Assembly: GCA_031280885.1 (NCBI GenBank)
Contig: JAITGD010000101.1
Span: forward strand, 1 to 56,871
Direction of reading: 5' to 3'
Source: Prevotellaceae bacterium
GTDB lineage: Bacteria > Bacteroidota > Bacteroidia > Bacteroidales > UBA932
DNA length: 56,871 bases
Positions 55,606 to 56,871 of this stretch are shown piece after piece. Position 1 is the first letter of the stretch. Every line of letters starts with the position of its first letter. The notes below the pieces were generated by a model. It did no database searches and was not told the DNA's origin. It saw only the letters and a program-made list of their open reading frames with translations. A program made the translations under genes and the position numbers.

Positions 55606-56532
55606 TTGCGCAGATTTAATTCATACGCCGATTACTTTCGACGCAATTTTGGCGGACGTGTCCAGAAAATAGCAATCGACGCCGGTTTTACTTGTCCGAA
55701 TCGCGATGGCACTTTATCGCGCGGAGGCTGTACATACTGCAATAACAGCAGTTTTACTCCATCGTACTGTACTCCGAAAAAGTCAATCACAACTCAAATC
55801 AACGAGGGCATTGAATTTCATGCTCGTCGATACCGTCGCGCAGAGATGTTCTTAGCTTATTTTCAGGCGTATTCAAACACATACGCCTCTATCGAGAAGT
55901 TGCGAGAGATCTATGACGAAGCTCTTCAACATCCTTCGATTGTTGGAATCATCGTCGGTACTCGTCCCGACTGTGTTGATTCTCAGAAACTCGATCTACT
56001 TGCCGAATTGCGCGGTCAGAAGTATGTTGCTGTGGAATACGGCGTAGAATCGTGCTACGACAAGAGTTTGCAACGCATTTGCCGTATGCACGATTTCGCG
56101 GCTTCGCGTCGGGCTATCGAACTCACTTCAAGCAGAAACATCGTAACAGGTGCGCACTTTATCTTCGGATTGCCGGGCGAAAGCAAAGAGGAAATGCTTG
56201 CTCAGGTCGATACTGTTTCATCGCTGCCCGTCAATACAGTAAAATTCCATCAGTTACAGATTATCAAAGGCACAAAAATGGCTGAGGAATATGAAAATTT
56301 TCCAAAAGATTTCCACGAATTTACCGTGCCTGAATACATAGATTTTGTCTGCGATTTTGTTGAACGTCTGCGTCCTGACATAATAATCGAACGAATTGCA
56401 GGAGAAGTTCCCCCTCGATATTTAGCCATCCCCGCATGGTGCGCATTGCGAAACGACCAACTTCTCGCCATGTTTGAAAAACGTCTCGAAGAACGCAAAA
56501 CATATCAAGGGAGATTGTTTTTGGACGGTTAG
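55606..56532 (+). CDS. TIGR01212-family radical SAM protein
   Basis: A 308-residue radical SAM enzyme of the YhcC/TIGR01212 type. The opening RRFNSYADYFRRNFGGRVQK matches the family N-terminus. Iron-sulphur cysteines are Cys30, Cys42 and Cys45 (FTCPNRDGTLSRGGCTYC), the wide-spaced form typical of the family; VGTRPDCVD and AVEYGVESCYDKSLQRI follow. The start is TTG at 55606: no ATG or GTG lies between the previous in-frame stop (55591) and the conserved region, so a rare start is needed. The substrate is unknown; relatives have been linked to RNA or regulatory modification. Confidence 0.9.
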   Translation: MRRFNSYADYFRRNFGGRVQKIAIDAGFTCPNRDGTLSRGGCTYCNNSSFTPSYCTPKKSITTQINEGIEFHARRYRRAEMFLAYFQAYSNTYASIEKLREIYDEALQHPSIVGIIVGTRPDCVDSQKLDLLAELRGQKYVAVEYGVESCYDKSLQRICRMHDFAASRRAIELTSSRNIVTGAHFIFGLPGESKEEMLAQVDTVSSLPVNTVKFHQLQIIKGTKMAEEYENFPKDFHEFTVPEYIDFVCDFVERLRPDIIIERIAGEVPPRYLAIPAWCALRNDQLLAMFEKRLEERKTYQGRLFLDG

Positions 56533-56680
56533 ACTTTTGGACTATTAGACTTTTGGACTATTAGACCTTTGGACTTTTGGACTATTAGACTTTTGGACTG
56601 TTAGACCGTTAGACTGTTAGAGTATCCAAAAGTCTAACAGTCCAAAAGTCTAACAGTCCAAAAGTCTAACAGTCCAAAAA
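56523..56680. repeat. 8-bp RGACNNTT repeats forming a long inverted repeat
   Basis: About twelve units such as GGACGGTT, AGACTTTT, GGACTATT and AGACTGTT run forward to near 56620, followed by about six reverse-complement units (AAAAGTCT, AACAGTCC) to 56680. The two arms can pair over several tens of bases. The first copy overlaps the end of the radical SAM gene (which ends at 56532). Confidence 0.9.
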
Positions 56681-56685
56681 AAATG

Positions 56686-56693
56686 TACCTTTG
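56686..56693 (+). promoter_or_regulatory. Bacteroidetes -7 element for the right-edge gene
   Basis: TACCTTTG lies 47 bp before the ATG at 56741, directly after the repeat hairpin. Confidence 0.55.
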
Positions 56694-56740
56694 CCTCAGT
56701 TAAAAAGATTGCATATAGTTGATTCAGTTAAAAAAAAACA

Positions 56741-56871
56741 ATGTTCAGCCTACAATATCTCTCAATCGACCTGAGCAACCGTTGCAGCAAAGCCTGCAAT
56801 TTCTGCTACAATAGCAGTTCCGCACTCGGCGAAACTCGCTGGACGCCGCAGGAAGTGATTGATTTGATGAC
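56741..56871 (+). CDS. Radical SAM protein, N-terminal fragment (runs off right edge)
   Basis: The 43 visible residues begin MFSLQYLSIDLSNRCSKACN and carry Cys15, Cys19 and Cys22 in CxxxCxxC (CSKACNFC), the classical radical SAM iron-sulphur motif, followed by YNSSS and a helix (WTPQEVIDLM). This arrangement is close to the N-terminus of SPASM-type and other short-leader radical SAM enzymes. The C-terminal part, which decides subfamily, is outside the window. A promoter element lies upstream, so it is a separate unit from the TIGR01212 gene. Confidence 0.88.
   Translation, partial: MFSLQYLSIDLSNRCSKACNFCYNSSSALGETRWTPQEVIDLM

Overview
The window looks like a chromosomal segment of a Bacteroidota bacterium, most likely order Bacteroidales. 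The basis is a SusC/SusD polysaccharide-utilisation locus (PUL), a type IX secretion (T9SS) type-B protein paired with a PorP/SprF protein, DUF6261 and HU-like/DUF4469 family proteins, many lipoprotein signal peptides, few visible Shine-Dalgarno sequences, and repeated promoter -7 elements of the Bacteroidetes form TAnnTTTG close upstream of genes. Genus cannot be fixed from the sequence alone. Both edges cut through genes.

Layout. 1-4.2 kb: a partial minus-strand gene, then gmk, a large outer-membrane protein with an HExxH motif, and a WbuC-type cupin. 4.2-8.4 kb (minus): an ATPase, an OmpA-like lipoprotein, a CNNM/CorC-type CBS protein with a shortened membrane domain, a DUF6261 protein and a small 14-residue-repeat ORF. 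8.8-12.1 kb: a stand-alone GH2 beta-galactosidase between its own promoter and terminator. 12.1-17.9 kb (minus): a tellurite/stress (Ter) operon with four TerD-superfamily proteins, three von Willebrand A (vWA) proteins (one with a degenerate metal site), an 82-residue membrane protein and a YciO/Sua5-family protein. 18.1-30.1 kb (minus): a beta-mannan PUL in the order SusC, SusD, surface glycan-binding protein, GH26 mannanase, GH28-family protein, a second 14-residue-repeat ORF, GH130 mannosyl-glucose phosphorylase and a GPH-type sugar importer, preceded by an AraC regulator. 31.3-35.8 kb: PorP/SprF and a T9SS type-B multidomain protein. 36.1-45.4 kb: mfd, an HU-like/DUF4469 protein, ligA, an RND-type adaptor and carA. 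45.5-53.4 kb: an OmpH/Skp-like lipoprotein, then an operon of phosphohexomutase, heparinase II/III-like protein, SGNH acetylesterase and Xaa-His dipeptidase. 54.0-56.9 kb (plus): DUF2461 protein, YitT-family protein, a TIGR01212 radical SAM protein, and the first 43 codons of another radical SAM protein.

How the genes may work together. The PUL matches the mannan pathway known from Bacteroides fragilis: surface GH26 cleavage, SusCD import, inner-membrane import by the GPH carrier, and cytosolic phosphorolysis of mannosyl-glucose to mannose 1-phosphate and glucose. The cellobiose 2-epimerase of that pathway is not seen here. The Ter operon has sensor/scaffold-type proteins (TerD, vWA) but no TerC in the window.

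The most unusual signal is a pair of 42-bp tandem-repeat arrays (8196-8405 and 20674-20925). Both are open in the same strand and phase, encode 14-residue repeats, and carry TTCAA...TTGAA palindromes in every second unit (84-bp super-period). Intergenic DNA also holds an 8-bp RGACNNTT repeat at three loci, one of them a long inverted repeat, plus 21-bp and 23-bp tandem arrays.
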